Below are positions 17,651 through 27,068 of a stretch of DNA of 64,000 nt, piece after piece (positions within the stretch are counted from its first letter, which is position 1; each line of letters opens with the position of its first letter). A program made the translations under genes and the position numbers. Under the pieces are notes generated by a model. The model was not told the origin of the DNA and made no database searches. It worked only from the letters and a program-made list of their open reading frames with translations. Source of the DNA: Amycolatopsis thermalba (GTDB taxonomy: Bacteria; Actinomycetota; Actinomycetes; Mycobacteriales; Pseudonocardiaceae); the NCBI RefSeq assembly GCF_003385215.1, contig NZ_PQHW01000022.1, positions 1-64,000 of the forward strand, in the 5' to 3' direction.

Positions 17651-18007
17651 GTGGGTCACGGAGTCAACGGCAAGGACAGGCCGGCAGCGTCGCTGGACGC
17701 GCAGAGCGCGGTGACCGTCGCCGCGACCTTGCAGGCGCTGGCCACGCCGAGCCGGCTGCTGATGCTGACCCGGTTGCGGCAGGGGCCGTGCGCGGTCGGC
17801 GAGCTGGCCGAGGCGGTCGGGATGGAGCAGTCGGCGGTGAGCCACCAGCTCCGGCTGCTGCGCAACCTCGGCCTGGTCACCGGGCAGCGCTCGGGCCGCA
17901 GCATCGTCTACAGCCTCTACGACAACCACGTCGCCCAGCTGCTCGACGAGGCCGTCTACCACATCGAGCACCTCCGCCTCGGAGTTCCGGACAGCACGAC
18001 CGCCTGA
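17651..18007 (+). CDS. ArsR/SmtB-family metal-sensing repressor
   Basis: 118 residues, winged helix with ATPSRLLMLTRLRQGPCAV and the recognition helix EQSAVSHQLRLLRNLGLV. The C-terminal helix DNHVAQLLDEAVYHIEHL has the alpha-5 spacing DxH-x10-HxxH that binds Zn, Ni or Co in SmtB/CzrA/NmtR. There is no alpha-3 Cys pair (ELAEAVGM), so it is an alpha-5-only sensor. Divergent from the P1B-4 ATPase over a palindromic operator. Release of DNA on metal binding is inferred. Confidence 0.9.
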   Translation: MGHGVNGKDRPAASLDAQSAVTVAATLQALATPSRLLMLTRLRQGPCAVGELAEAVGMEQSAVSHQLRLLRNLGLVTGQRSGRSIVYSLYDNHVAQLLDEAVYHIEHLRLGVPDSTTA

Positions 18008-18023
18008 CTGGCACAGTGGTGGC

Positions 18024-18515
18024 GTGACAACGCCCGTGGTGGATCTGCGCCCGCCCGCGAACCTGGTCAGCCGGAAGGCCGTGCTGTTCTGGGCCACGCG
18101 CGCGGCGATCGGCTGGGTCGTCGTGCTCGCCGGCGGTGGTGTGTGGCTCGCGCTGACCGGCTGGTTCCCGCTGGTCGTGGCACTCATCGTGGCCGGGGTG
18201 CTGGCGGTCGCGCACCTCGCCGTCATGCCGCAGTGGCGCTTCCGCGTGCACCGCTGGGAGACCACGCCCCAGGTCGTCTACACCCAGTCCGGCTGGATCG
18301 ACCAGGAGCGCCGCATCGCGCCGGTCTCCCGGATCCAGACCGTCGACACCGAGCGCGGCCCGTTGGAGCGGCTGTTCGGGCTGGCGAACCTGACCGTCAC
18401 CACGGCATCGGCGCGCGGCCCGGTCCAGATCCACGGCCTGGACTACGAGGTCGCGCAACGCCTGACCCAGGAACTCGCCACGCTCACGCAGGCCACGCCG
18501 GGAGACGCGACGTGA
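18024..18515 (+). CDS. PH domain-containing membrane protein (YdbS-like)
   Basis: 163 residues with two membrane helices (about 30-50 and 55-75), then a bacterial PH domain (bPH2) containing GWIDQERRIAPVSRIQTVD. This domain is found in paired YdbS/YdbT proteins of Gram-positive bacteria, reported to affect sensitivity to certain bacteriocins. It overlaps the next gene by four bases, so the pair is made together. Start chosen at GTG 18024. Confidence 0.85.
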   Translation: MTTPVVDLRPPANLVSRKAVLFWATRAAIGWVVVLAGGGVWLALTGWFPLVVALIVAGVLAVAHLAVMPQWRFRVHRWETTPQVVYTQSGWIDQERRIAPVSRIQTVDTERGPLERLFGLANLTVTTASARGPVQIHGLDYEVAQRLTQELATLTQATPGDAT

Positions 18516-19957
18516 GCGAGGACTGGCACCGGCTCAGCGCCCGCATGCTCGCGGTCCACCCGGTGCAGGAGGTCGTGCGGCTGCTGCCGGTGCTGATCGG
18601 CGTGCTGTTCATCGGCCGCGGCAGCCAGGGGCAGATCTGGAGCCTCGTCGGCCTCGGCCTGGCGATCGCGGCCGGGCTGCTGCGCTGGTTCACCACGACC
18701 TACCAGATCACCGCCGAGCACGTGCGCGTGCGGCGCGGGCTGCTCAGCCGCAAGGAACTGTCCGTGCCGCGGGACCGGATCCGCACCGTCGACCTGACTT
18801 CCCGGCCGCTGCAACGGATCCTCGGGCTGAGCCGGGTCGTGATCGGCACCGGCCGCGGTGACTGGCAGGGCGCGATGGGTGTCACGCTGGACTCCCTGGC
18901 GACCGCGGACGCCGCCCGGCTGCGCGAAGAGCTGCTGCACCGGCGCACCGAGCAGTCCACGGGCCTGGTCGACGTGCTGGCCGAGCTGCAGCTGTCGTGG
19001 GTGCGGTTCGGGCCGTTCACGCTGTCCGGGATCGCCGCGATCGGTGTCGTGGCCGGGTCCCTTGCGAACCTGTTCAACGAGGTGCAGATCGACGAGGACG
19101 ACTTCGGGGTGCTGCAGTCGTTCCTCGGCCAGGTCGCCTCGGCGCCGGTGTGGGTCATCGTGGCCGGGCTCGTGGTGCTGACCGCGGTGCTGGTGTCCGT
19201 GCTGTCGGTGATCGCCTACGTCCTGGCGTTCTGGAACTTCCGGCTCGCCCGCGGCGAAGGCACGCTGCGTGTGACGCGCGGCCTGCTGACCACCCGTCAG
19301 ACGACGATCGAGCTGCGCCGCCTGCGCGGGGCCGAGATCAGCGAGCCGCTGCTGCTGCGGGCCGCCCGCGGTGCCCGCTGCTCGGCGATCACGACCGGGT
19401 TGCGCGGTGAGCACAGCAGTTCCGTGCTGCTGCCGCCCGCACCGCGCGCGGTGGCGCACCGCGTGGCGGGCGACGTGCTGGAGGACCCGGCGGTGGCCTC
19501 CGCCGAGCTGGTCCGGCACGGTCCGCGGGCCCACCTGCGGCGCTACACGCGGGCGTTCCTGTTCGCCGCCGCCGTCACCGGGTTGCTCGTGCTGCTGTGG
19601 TGGCTCGCGGACTGGCCGGCGTGGCCGTGGCAGGTCGCGCTGGTGCTGTTCCCGGCCGGCGCGCTGCGGGCCGAGGACCGCTACCGCAACCTGGGGCACG
19701 CGCTGATGGGCGGCAAGCTGGTGTTCCGGCAGGGCAGCCTGGTGCGGCGGCGGCAGGTGCTGTCGACCGAGGGGGTGATCGGCTGGGTGTTCCACCGGTC
19801 GTTCTTCCAGCGGCGCGCCGGGCTGATCTCACTGACGGCGACCACCGCCGCGGGCCGCCAGCACTACACCGGCGTGGACATCCCGGCGGCCGAAGCCATC
19901 GCCCTCGCCGACGCCGCCGAACCCGGTCTGCTGGAACCGTTCCTCATCCGGCGGTAG
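18512..19957 (+). CDS. PH domain-containing membrane protein (YdbT-like)
   Basis: 481 residues from GTG 18512 (overlaps upstream stop). Three bPH2 units alternate with paired membrane helices: units near residues 70-150 (RRGLLSRKELSVPRDRIRTV), 245-330 (TRGLLTTRQTTIELRRLRGA) and 400-475 (RQGSLVRRRQVLSTEGVIG). This is the normal architecture of YdbT partners. Probably works with the YdbS-like protein in the membrane. Molecular role unknown. Confidence 0.85.
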   Translation: MSEDWHRLSARMLAVHPVQEVVRLLPVLIGVLFIGRGSQGQIWSLVGLGLAIAAGLLRWFTTTYQITAEHVRVRRGLLSRKELSVPRDRIRTVDLTSRPLQRILGLSRVVIGTGRGDWQGAMGVTLDSLATADAARLREELLHRRTEQSTGLVDVLAELQLSWVRFGPFTLSGIAAIGVVAGSLANLFNEVQIDEDDFGVLQSFLGQVASAPVWVIVAGLVVLTAVLVSVLSVIAYVLAFWNFRLARGEGTLRVTRGLLTTRQTTIELRRLRGAEISEPLLLRAARGARCSAITTGLRGEHSSSVLLPPAPRAVAHRVAGDVLEDPAVASAELVRHGPRAHLRRYTRAFLFAAAVTGLLVLLWWLADWPAWPWQVALVLFPAGALRAEDRYRNLGHALMGGKLVFRQGSLVRRRQVLSTEGVIGWVFHRSFFQRRAGLISLTATTAAGRQHYTGVDIPAAEAIALADAAEPGLLEPFLIRR

Positions 19958-20027
19958 GGCCGGCCCGACCGCCGATCGGGCGGTGGACCGCAGTGTTTTC
20001 GGTGCCGTGCGGGCGAAAACTGGCGGC

Positions 20028-20705
20028 ATGACTGCTTCGACGCGGATCCGCCCGCCGCTCGTCGGACTCGGGCTCGTCACCGTCGCCTTCCTCGCCTACG
20101 CGTTGCCGCCCTACCTCGGGCTGGACCCGGCGAAATCGCGCGTGCCGACGCGTGCGGACACGTGGTTCCACTACCCGCTGCTGGTGACGCACATCCTCCT
20201 GGGCACGGTGGTGCTGGTGACCGCGGTGTTGCAGCTGTGGCCGTGGCTGCGCCGGCAACACCCGCGGGTGCACCGGTGGAGCGGGCGGATCTACGTGTCC
20301 GCGGCCATCCCCGCCGGGCTCGCGGCGCTCGTCGTGGCGCCGCTGGGAGCGTTCGGGCTGAACCAGCGCGCGGCGAACACGATGCTGGCGCTGCTGTGGC
20401 TGGGCACGACGGTGACGGGTTACGTGATGGCGCGCCGGCGCCGGTATCCGCAGCATCGCGAGTGGATGGTCCGCAGCTTCGCGTTGTGCTTCTCGATCGT
20501 GGTGAACCGCCTGTGGACCACGGTGTGCACGATCGCCTTCGTGCCCGACCCGTCCGACACGGCGGCGCTGGAGCAGGCGATCGGCGTCGGGACGTGGCTG
20601 AGCTGGGTGGTGAACCTGCTGATCGCGGAGTGGTGGCTGCAGCACACGCGCCACCGCCGCACCAAGCACCGCGTACCGCCGAGGGAGATGGCCGCGGCGG
20701 CGTGA
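20028..20705 (+). CDS. DUF2306-like integral membrane protein
   Basis: 225 residues from ATG 20028 with about six hydrophobic helices. Conserved features include HILLGTVVLVTAVLQLWPWL, HRWSGRIYV and HREWMVRSFAL, which match the DUF2306 family with its membrane His residues. These proteins resemble cytochrome-b561-like four-helix bundles, but no redox role has been shown that I know of. Standalone, between the PH pair and the SARP regulator. Confidence 0.75.
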   Translation: MTASTRIRPPLVGLGLVTVAFLAYALPPYLGLDPAKSRVPTRADTWFHYPLLVTHILLGTVVLVTAVLQLWPWLRRQHPRVHRWSGRIYVSAAIPAGLAALVVAPLGAFGLNQRAANTMLALLWLGTTVTGYVMARRRRYPQHREWMVRSFALCFSIVVNRLWTTVCTIAFVPDPSDTAALEQAIGVGTWLSWVVNLLIAEWWLQHTRHRRTKHRVPPREMAAAA

Positions 20706-20795
20706 TCGCGGGCCCTTGCCGGCTCGCGGGTCCCACTCGACGCCGAAACCGCCACTCGCCGGACCCGGTCTCGATCAACTGGCAGAATCGGCCGG

Positions 20796-23700
20796 GTGCA
20801 GGTCGGGATGCTTGGCCCCTTCGAAGTTCGCACGGACGACGGCGCCCTCGCCGACGTGCCGGGCGCCCGGCTGCGCGGGCTGGTGGTCGCCCTCGCGCTG
20901 CAACCGGGTCGCGTCGTGCCGAAGGCGGCGCTCGTCGACTGGATCTGGGGCGAGCAGCCGCCCGCGGACGCGGCCAACGCCCTGCAACGCCTGGTCTCCC
21001 GGCTGCGGAAGGCGCTGCCCGCCGGGCTGGTCGAGGGACAGCCGGACGGCTACCGGCTGCGCGTGGAACCCGACGACGTCGACGCGGTGAAGTTCGAACG
21101 CCTCGTCGCCAAGGCCCGCCAGGACGACGAGCCACAACTGCTGCGTGAGGCCCTCGCGTTGTGGCGCGGTCCGGCCATGCAGGACGTGGGCCTGGCGGAC
21201 AGCGGCGCCTTCGACGCGGCGGTCACCCGGCTCGAAGGCCTGCGCCTGGCCGCGCTGGAGGACCGGTTCGACGCCGAGATCCGCCTCGGCAACGCCGCCG
21301 GCCTGGTCACCGAGCTGACCGACCTGGTGGCCGCGCACCCGGTGCGCGAACGGCTCGTCGCCGCGCTGATGCGCGCCCTCGTCGCGACCGGCCGCGACAC
21401 CGACGCGCTGCTCGTGTTCGAGCGCACGCGGGAAACCCTGGCCGACGAGCTGGGCGTCGACCCCTCGCCGGAGCTGTCCGCGCTGCACGTCGCGCTGCTG
21501 CGGGGCGAGGTGCAGCGGCCGCCGGAGAAGCAGAAGACCAACCTGCGCGCCGAGCTGACCAGCTTCGTCGGCAAGGACGCCGATGTCACCGCGGTCCGCG
21601 AACTCGTCGCCGAACACCGGCTCACCACCCTGATCGGCCCGGGCGGCGCCGGCAAGACCCGGCTGGCCGCGGAAACCACGCGCACGCTGCTCGGCGACCT
21701 GCCCGATGGGGCGTGGCTGGTCGAACTCGCCCCGCTCGGCGCCGACGGGGACGTCGCGCAGGCCACGCTCGCCGCGCTCAAACTCCGTGACGCGCTGCTC
21801 GGCGACGCCCCGGACGCGGACGCGACGGACCGGGTCGTCGCCGCGCTCCGCGAGCGGGCGGTGCTGCTGGTGCTGGACAACTGCGAGCACGTCATCGAGT
21901 CCGCGGCGAAGTTCGCCCACCGGGTGCTCGGCGAGTGCCGCCGCCTGCGGATCCTCGCCACCAGCCGGGAACCCCTGGGCATCACCGGCGAGGCGCTGTG
22001 GCCCGTCGCGCCGCTGGCCCTGCCCGCGGACGACGCCGACCCCGGCAAGATCGAGTCCGCTCCCGCCGTCCAGCTGCTGCGGGACCGGGCCGGCGCGGTG
22101 CGCGAGGTCCTCCCGGCCGACGCCGAGACGCTGGCGACCATGGCGCGCATCTGCCGGGCGGTGGACGGGATCCCGCTCGCCATCGAACTCGCCGCGGCCA
22201 GGTTGCGCACCATGTCGCTGGACCAGCTCGCCAACCGCCTCGACGACCGGTTCCGCCTGCTCACCGGCGGCAGCCGCACCGCGCTGCCGCGGCAACGGAC
22301 GCTGCGTGCCCTGATCGACTGGAGCTGGGAACTGCTCAGCGACGCCGAACGGACGGTGCTGCGCCGGCTCTCGGTGTTCTCCGGTGGCGCGAGCCTGGAA
22401 GCAGCCGAGCGGGTCTGCTCCGACGACACCATCGAGTCGTGGGAAGTACTCGAGCTGCTGACCGCGCTGACCGAGAAGTCACTGGTGGTCACCGACGGCG
22501 CGGGCGCGCCGCGCTACCGGATGCTCGGCACGATCAAGGAGTACGCCGACCAGCGTCTCGCGGAGGCGGGCGAATCCGATTCGGTGCGTCGCGCGCACCT
22601 CGCGTACTTCACCGAACTCGCCGAAACCGCGGAGCCGCACCTCCGCCGCGCCGAGCAGCTGGACTGGCTCGCGGTGCTCGAGGCCGAGCACGACAACATC
22701 GCCGCGGCGATGCGTGGCGCGCTCGCGGCCGGGGAGGCGGACGGGGCGATGCGGCTCGCCGCTGCCGCCGGCTGGTACTGGTGGCTCGCCGGGCACAAGG
22801 CGGAGGGCAACGAGCTGATCCTGGCGGCCGCCACGCTGCCCGGCGAAGTGCCCGACGAGATCCGGGGCGTGGTGTACGCGTTCGTCTCCGGGTTCATGAC
22901 CTCCGGTCGGGGCAGCGACCAGTTCAACGCGGTGGAGTGGATCCACAAGGCGTACGAGATCAGCCTGCGGGTGCCGGACCGGCACCCGGCGCTGCGGTTC
23001 GCCGGCGCGATGGAACGCCTGCTGGACGGAACGGACGCGATGCTGACCGCGTTCGAACCGCACCTCACCGACGCCGACCCCTGGGTGCGTGCCCTGGCCC
23101 GGCTGCAGCTCGGCAAGATGCGGGTCCAGCTCGGCCACGGCGGCTGGGACGCCGACACCTACCTGGAGGCGGCGCTCAACGAATTCCGCGCGCTCGGCGA
23201 GCGGTGGGGCATTTCGTTCGCGCTGACCGAGCTGGCGGAGCGGATCGCCACGCGCGGCGAGTTCGCCAGGGCGTGCGAGCACTACGAACAGGCGATCGCG
23301 GTCGTCACCGAGGTCGGCGCCATCGAGGACGTCGTGCGGATGCGGTCGCGGCAGGCCCAGCTGTACTGGATCCTGGGTGACGCGGAGCGCAGCGCCGCCG
23401 CCCTGACCGAGGCGCAGCGGCACGCGGACCGGGTCGCCTGGCCCGAGGCGCTGGCCGAGCTGGCGCTGGCGAAGGCGGAACTCGCCCGCTGGCGCGGTGA
23501 CGCCGAGCAGGCCCGCCGGGAACTCGGCCTCGTGATGGAGTTGCTGGGTGCAGACGCCGGGCGGGCGAACCACCGCGCGGTGTGGCACGACCTGCTCGGC
23601 TACCTCGCCGAGGATCTCGACGCGGCCCGGGAGCACCGTGCCGCGGCTGTCGAGGCGGCGTCCGAGCCCGGGCACCCCTTGATGATCGCCCAGGTGCTGG

Positions 23701-23927
23701 TCGGGGTCGCGGACTTCGCGCTGCGGGCCGACCAGCCCGAGCAGGCGGCGAGGCTGCTCGCGGCGAGCACCGGCCTGCGCGGTCTGCCGGACCACGCCCA
23801 GCCGGACGTGGCCCGGATCGAGCGGGAAACGCGAAGCCGCCTCGGTGACACGGAGTTCACCGAGGCGACTGGCGAGGGGCGGGAAGCGGACTGGCGCGAG
23901 CTGGTCGCGGTCACGCTCGCTTCTTGA
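20796..23927 (+). CDS. AfsR/SARP-family regulator (BTAD, NB-ARC ATPase, TPR)
   Basis: A 1043-residue STAND-type regulator. Residues 1-95 are an OmpR-like winged helix (MLGPFEVRTDDGALADVPGA start) and about 95-245 the bacterial activation domain. Residues 260-560 are an NTPase with Walker A IGPGGAGKTRLA near 285 and LLVLDNCEH Walker B. The rest is a helical/TPR region of about 450 residues. Similar proteins regulate secondary metabolism or stress genes. Overlaps the 3' end of the convergent ABC permease gene by 17 bases. The ABC exporter next door is a possible target, by position only. Confidence 0.9.
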   Translation: MQVGMLGPFEVRTDDGALADVPGARLRGLVVALALQPGRVVPKAALVDWIWGEQPPADAANALQRLVSRLRKALPAGLVEGQPDGYRLRVEPDDVDAVKFERLVAKARQDDEPQLLREALALWRGPAMQDVGLADSGAFDAAVTRLEGLRLAALEDRFDAEIRLGNAAGLVTELTDLVAAHPVRERLVAALMRALVATGRDTDALLVFERTRETLADELGVDPSPELSALHVALLRGEVQRPPEKQKTNLRAELTSFVGKDADVTAVRELVAEHRLTTLIGPGGAGKTRLAAETTRTLLGDLPDGAWLVELAPLGADGDVAQATLAALKLRDALLGDAPDADATDRVVAALRERAVLLVLDNCEHVIESAAKFAHRVLGECRRLRILATSREPLGITGEALWPVAPLALPADDADPGKIESAPAVQLLRDRAGAVREVLPADAETLATMARICRAVDGIPLAIELAAARLRTMSLDQLANRLDDRFRLLTGGSRTALPRQRTLRALIDWSWELLSDAERTVLRRLSVFSGGASLEAAERVCSDDTIESWEVLELLTALTEKSLVVTDGAGAPRYRMLGTIKEYADQRLAEAGESDSVRRAHLAYFTELAETAEPHLRRAEQLDWLAVLEAEHDNIAAAMRGALAAGEADGAMRLAAAAGWYWWLAGHKAEGNELILAAATLPGEVPDEIRGVVYAFVSGFMTSGRGSDQFNAVEWIHKAYEISLRVPDRHPALRFAGAMERLLDGTDAMLTAFEPHLTDADPWVRALARLQLGKMRVQLGHGGWDADTYLEAALNEFRALGERWGISFALTELAERIATRGEFARACEHYEQAIAVVTEVGAIEDVVRMRSRQAQLYWILGDAERSAAALTEAQRHADRVAWPEALAELALAKAELARWRGDAEQARRELGLVMELLGADAGRANHRAVWHDLLGYLAEDLDAAREHRAAAVEAASEPGHPLMIAQVLVGVADFALRADQPEQAARLLAASTGLRGLPDHAQPDVARIERETRSRLGDTEFTEATGEGREADWRELVAVTLAS

Positions 23928-24654
23928 ACGTGGCGGACGCCCACAGGTACCCGACCAGGGCGATCCCCACGCACCAGGCGAGCGCGGCGATCAGGTCGCC
24001 GGTGGCCGGCGCGCCGTTGAGCAGGCCGCGCAGGGTTTCGATGATCGGCGTGAAGGGCTGGTACTCCGCGAACTCGCGCAGGCCCGGTCCCATCTTGTCG
24101 GCCGGGACGATCGCGCTGCTGAAGAACGGCAGCATGACCAGCGGCACCGACGCCATGCCGGCGGTTTCCACGGACTTCGCCGCCAGGCCCAGTGCGATCG
24201 TCAGCCAGCCGGTGGCGAGGCCGAGCAGGACGACGAGGCCGAGCACGCCGAGCCAGTCGAGGAAGCTCGCCGACGGGTCGAACCCGAGCAGGAAGGCCAC
24301 CCCCACGAGCGCCGCGATGGCGAGCAGGTTGGTCAGCACGCTGGCGATGACGTGTCCGTTCAGCACCGCGCCGCGGGAGACGTCCATGACCTTGAACCGG
24401 TTGATGATGCCCTTGGTCATGTCGGAGCTCACCGCCGTCGCGACGCCGCCGAGCCCGTAGCAGACGGCCATCAGCATCAGGCCCGGCGTGGCGTAGTCCA
24501 CGTAGTCGACACCGACGCTGAACGCGTCTCCGAGCATGTACACGAACATCACCATCATCACGATCGGCATCAGGACCGCGTTGAAGACGGTGACCGGGTT
24601 GCGGGCGATGTGCTTGAAGTTGCGGCGCAGCATGACGAGCGAGTGCGTGTTCAT
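23911..24654 (-). CDS. ABC-2 type exporter permease (DrrB-like)
   Basis: 247 residues with six hydrophobic helices and the ABC-2 pattern NFKHIARNPVTVFNAVLMPI at the start and FAEYQPFTPIIETLRGLLNG near the end. Family members work with a DrrA-type ATPase to export lipophilic drugs or lipids. Its ATG overlaps the stop of the ATPase gene by four bases. Substrate unknown. Confidence 0.88.
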   Translation of the reverse strand: MNTHSLVMLRRNFKHIARNPVTVFNAVLMPIVMMVMFVYMLGDAFSVGVDYVDYATPGLMLMAVCYGLGGVATAVSSDMTKGIINRFKVMDVSRGAVLNGHVIASVLTNLLAIAALVGVAFLLGFDPSASFLDWLGVLGLVVLLGLATGWLTIALGLAAKSVETAGMASVPLVMLPFFSSAIVPADKMGPGLREFAEYQPFTPIIETLRGLLNGAPATGDLIAALAWCVGIALVGYLWASATFKKRA

Positions 24655-25589
24655 TTCGCGGCCACCTCCGTGGTGTGGCCCGTGAGGGCGAGGAAGACGT
24701 CGTCGAGGTCGGGCGTGTGGACGGTGAAGGTTTCGGCGCTGAGCGAGTACTCGTCGAGCCGGTCGAGCAGGGAGCGCAGCGACTTCGTGCCGCCGTCGCT
24801 GGGCACGCGCAGCGTCAGCGCGTCGTCGTCGCGGGTGGAGCCGGGGAGGATCCGCGCGGCCGAATCGAGTTCGGCGGTGGTGGTGAACCGGAGCCGGACG
24901 TGGGTGCCGGGGATCTGGCGCTTGAGCTCGTCGGGCGTGCCCTGGGCGACCAGGCGGCCCTTGTCCAGGACCGCGACCCGGTCGGCGAGCTGGTCGGCTT
25001 CCTCCAGGTACTGGGTGGTGAGGAAGATGGTCACGCCGTCGGACACCAGCTCGCGGATGATCTCCCACATGGTGCGGCGGCTGCGCGGGTCCAGACCGGT
25101 CGTCGGCTCGTCCAGGAAGATGATCCGCGGGTTGCCGACGAGGGTCATCGCCAGGTCGAGCTTGCGCCGCATCCCGCCGGAGTAGGTGGACGCGGGCTTC
25201 TGGGCCGACTCGACCAGGTCGAAGCGCTCCAGCAGCTCGGTGACGATGCGCTTGCCGTCCTTGGCGCGGGCCCGGTTCAGGTCGACCATCAGCTGCAGGT
25301 TCTCCTGGCCGGTCAGCAGCTCGTCCACGGCGGCGAACTGGCCGGTGACGCCGATCGCGGCGCGCACCGCCTTGGCCTCGGTGGCGATGTCGTGCCCGGC
25401 GACGCGGACGGTGCCGCCGTCGGCCTTGATCAGGGTGGTCAGCACGTTGACGGTCGTGGTCTTGCCTGCGCCGTTCGGGCCGAGCAGGGAGAAGATGCTG
25501 CCCGCCCGGACGTCCAGGTCGATACCGTCGAGCACGACTTTGTCTTGGTAGGACTTCCGGAGCCCGGAAGCTGTGATCGCGTCTGTCAT
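24651..25589 (-). CDS. ABC exporter ATP-binding protein (DrrA-like)
   Basis: 312 residues from ATG 25589. Walker A GPNGAGKTT near residue 40, Q-loop in TGQFAAVDELLTGQENL, signature YSGGMRRKLDLA, Walker B IIFLDEPTTGLD, and a DrrA-type C-terminal extension (residues 220-312). It pairs with the downstream permease. Expected role is daunorubicin-type drug or lipid efflux; the actual substrate cannot be read from the sequence. About 110 bp separate it from vanY. Confidence 0.9.
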   Translation of the reverse strand: MTDAITASGLRKSYQDKVVLDGIDLDVRAGSIFSLLGPNGAGKTTTVNVLTTLIKADGGTVRVAGHDIATEAKAVRAAIGVTGQFAAVDELLTGQENLQLMVDLNRARAKDGKRIVTELLERFDLVESAQKPASTYSGGMRRKLDLAMTLVGNPRIIFLDEPTTGLDPRSRRTMWEIIRELVSDGVTIFLTTQYLEEADQLADRVAVLDKGRLVAQGTPDELKRQIPGTHVRLRFTTTAELDSAARILPGSTRDDDALTLRVPSDGGTKSLRSLLDRLDEYSLSAETFTVHTPDLDDVFLALTGHTTEVAAK

Positions 25590-25702
25590 GCGACCACGGT
25601 CGCGGGCGGAACTGACACCGCCCTGACGCGCCCCTGACACGAGTCCTGACACGACCGGAAGCCGATTCGGATGAGGCTGCGTCGCTCTCGCGAACAGCCC
25701 GG

Positions 25703-26296
25703 TCAGCGTCGCATCCGGGGATCCTGCGAAGGGTCGGCGTACATCGGCGGGCAACCGTGGTCGATGGCTTCCGGGCGCAGTTCGTAGTGCCAGGGTTCGT
25801 TGCGGTAGATCTGGCACAGCCCGTACCTGGCGCCGTGCTCGGACAGCCACGCCCTGGCCTCGGCGGGCCCGATGTCGACCGCGTGCCCCGACACGTGCGA
25901 CGACGTGTCCGCGGTGGCCACCCAGCGGGCGGCTTCTTCTTCCGAGCCGTACTTCGACACCGCGTCACGGAGCAGTTGTTCCTGGTAGTCCCGGGACCGC
26001 CAGCCACTGTTGACGATGAACTCGACCCCGTCGCCCGCGGCATCCTTCGCGGCCTGGCGCAGTGCGCCGAGCAGATCGGGGTCCAGGTTGGCCACGGCCG
26101 GGATCTCGTCGTCGAAGACCGTCACACCGCCGCGGACGACGCCGTCCGCCTCGGTGAGGGAGCGCCGGACGGCCGCGGACACCAGCGACTGGTAAACCCG
26201 GACACCGATGAGCGCCGCGCTGCCGCCCACCAGGGCAGCGAAGAGGTTCGACCGGGTACGGCGGGTTGCTGTTCGTGCTGGCTCGATGCAGGTCAT
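25703..26296 (-). CDS. vanY: VanY-type D,D-carboxypeptidase
   Basis: Membrane-anchored M15B zinc peptidase that removes the terminal D-Ala from precursors still ending in D-Ala-D-Ala, so glycopeptides have no target. The ATG at 26296 gives 197 residues; one signal-anchor helix (about 20-45) and zinc motifs SSHVSGHAVDIG and EPWHYEL. The first codons and upstream region align with those of vanH: both proteins begin MT..EPARTA(T/A)RR. This suggests vanY acquired the vanH promoter and start. Divergent from vanR, so probably VanR-activated. Confidence 0.93.
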   Translation of the reverse strand: MTCIEPARTATRRTRSNLFAALVGGSAALIGVRVYQSLVSAAVRRSLTEADGVVRGGVTVFDDEIPAVANLDPDLLGALRQAAKDAAGDGVEFIVNSGWRSRDYQEQLLRDAVSKYGSEEEAARWVATADTSSHVSGHAVDIGPAEARAWLSEHGARYGLCQIYRNEPWHYELRPEAIDHGCPPMYADPSQDPRMRR

Positions 26297-26304
26297 GCCC
26301 CGAG

Positions 26305-26360
26305 TCAAGGCAATGCGGTGTTGCCGGCACGTATGCGGTTTTCGATATGCCGGGGATATG
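26305..26360. promoter_or_regulatory. Duplicated VanR box / promoter between vanY and vanR
   Basis: These 56 bp match 31982-32037 (upstream of vanH) at 50 positions without gaps, including a 29-bp identical core at 26319-26347. Near the vanR side are GATATG repeats 11 bp apart (GATATGCCGGGGATATG), the spacing bound by OmpR/PhoB-type dimers. Together these suggest a VanR operator and the vanY promoter on the minus strand. Operator function is inferred. Confidence 0.75.
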
Positions 26361-26384
26361 GTGCGTCTCGTAGCATTCGTGACC

Positions 26385-27068
26385 GTGCGTGTGTTGATCG
26401 TCGAGGACGAACCCTATCTGGCCGAGGCCATTCGCGACGGCCTGCGTCTGGAAGCAATCGCCGCCGACATCGCCGGTGACGGTGACACCGCGCTGGAACT
26501 GCTGAGCATCAACTCCTACGACATCGCCGTGCTCGACCGCGACGTCCCCGGCCCCTCCGGCGACGAGATCGCCAAACGCATCGTCGCCTCCGGCAGCGGC
26601 ATGCCGATCCTCATGCTCACCGCCGCCGACCGGATCGACGACAAGGCCTCCGGGTTCGAGCTCGGCGCCGACGACTACCTCACCAAACCCTTCGAGCTCA
26701 AAGAACTCGTGCTCCGGCTCAGGGCGCTGGACCGCAGGCGCGCGTACAGCAGGCCACCCGTGCGGGAGATCGCGGGCCTGCGGCTGGATCCGTTCCGCCG
26801 GGAGGTCTTCCGCGACGGCCGCTACGTCGCGCTCACCCGGAAGCAGTTCGCCGTGCTCGAAGTGCTCGTCGCCGCCGAGGGCGGTGTGGTCAGCGCCGAA
26901 GATCTCCTGGAGCGGGCGTGGGACGAGAACGCCGACCCGTTCACCAACGCCGTGCGCATCACGGTCTCGGCACTGCGCAAACGGCTCGGCGAACCCTGGA
27001 TCATCGCCACCGTGCCCGGCGTCGGCTACCGCATCGACACCGCCGCCGGGGGAGACGACCGTGCATAG
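26385..27068 (+). CDS. vanR: VanR response regulator (OmpR family)
   Basis: 227 residues starting MRVLIVEDEPYLAEAIRDGL from GTG 26385 (a GTG at 26379 is possible). Phospho-acceptor Asp51 is in VLDRD, Lys in YLTKPFE, and the C-terminal winged helix includes NAVRITVSALRKRLGEPW. From memory it is very close to Streptomyces coelicolor VanR across its whole length. It should activate vanHAX and vanY on phosphorylation by VanS. It overlaps vanS by eight bases. Confidence 0.95.
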   Translation: MRVLIVEDEPYLAEAIRDGLRLEAIAADIAGDGDTALELLSINSYDIAVLDRDVPGPSGDEIAKRIVASGSGMPILMLTAADRIDDKASGFELGADDYLTKPFELKELVLRLRALDRRRAYSRPPVREIAGLRLDPFRREVFRDGRYVALTRKQFAVLEVLVAAEGGVVSAEDLLERAWDENADPFTNAVRITVSALRKRLGEPWIIATVPGVGYRIDTAAGGDDRA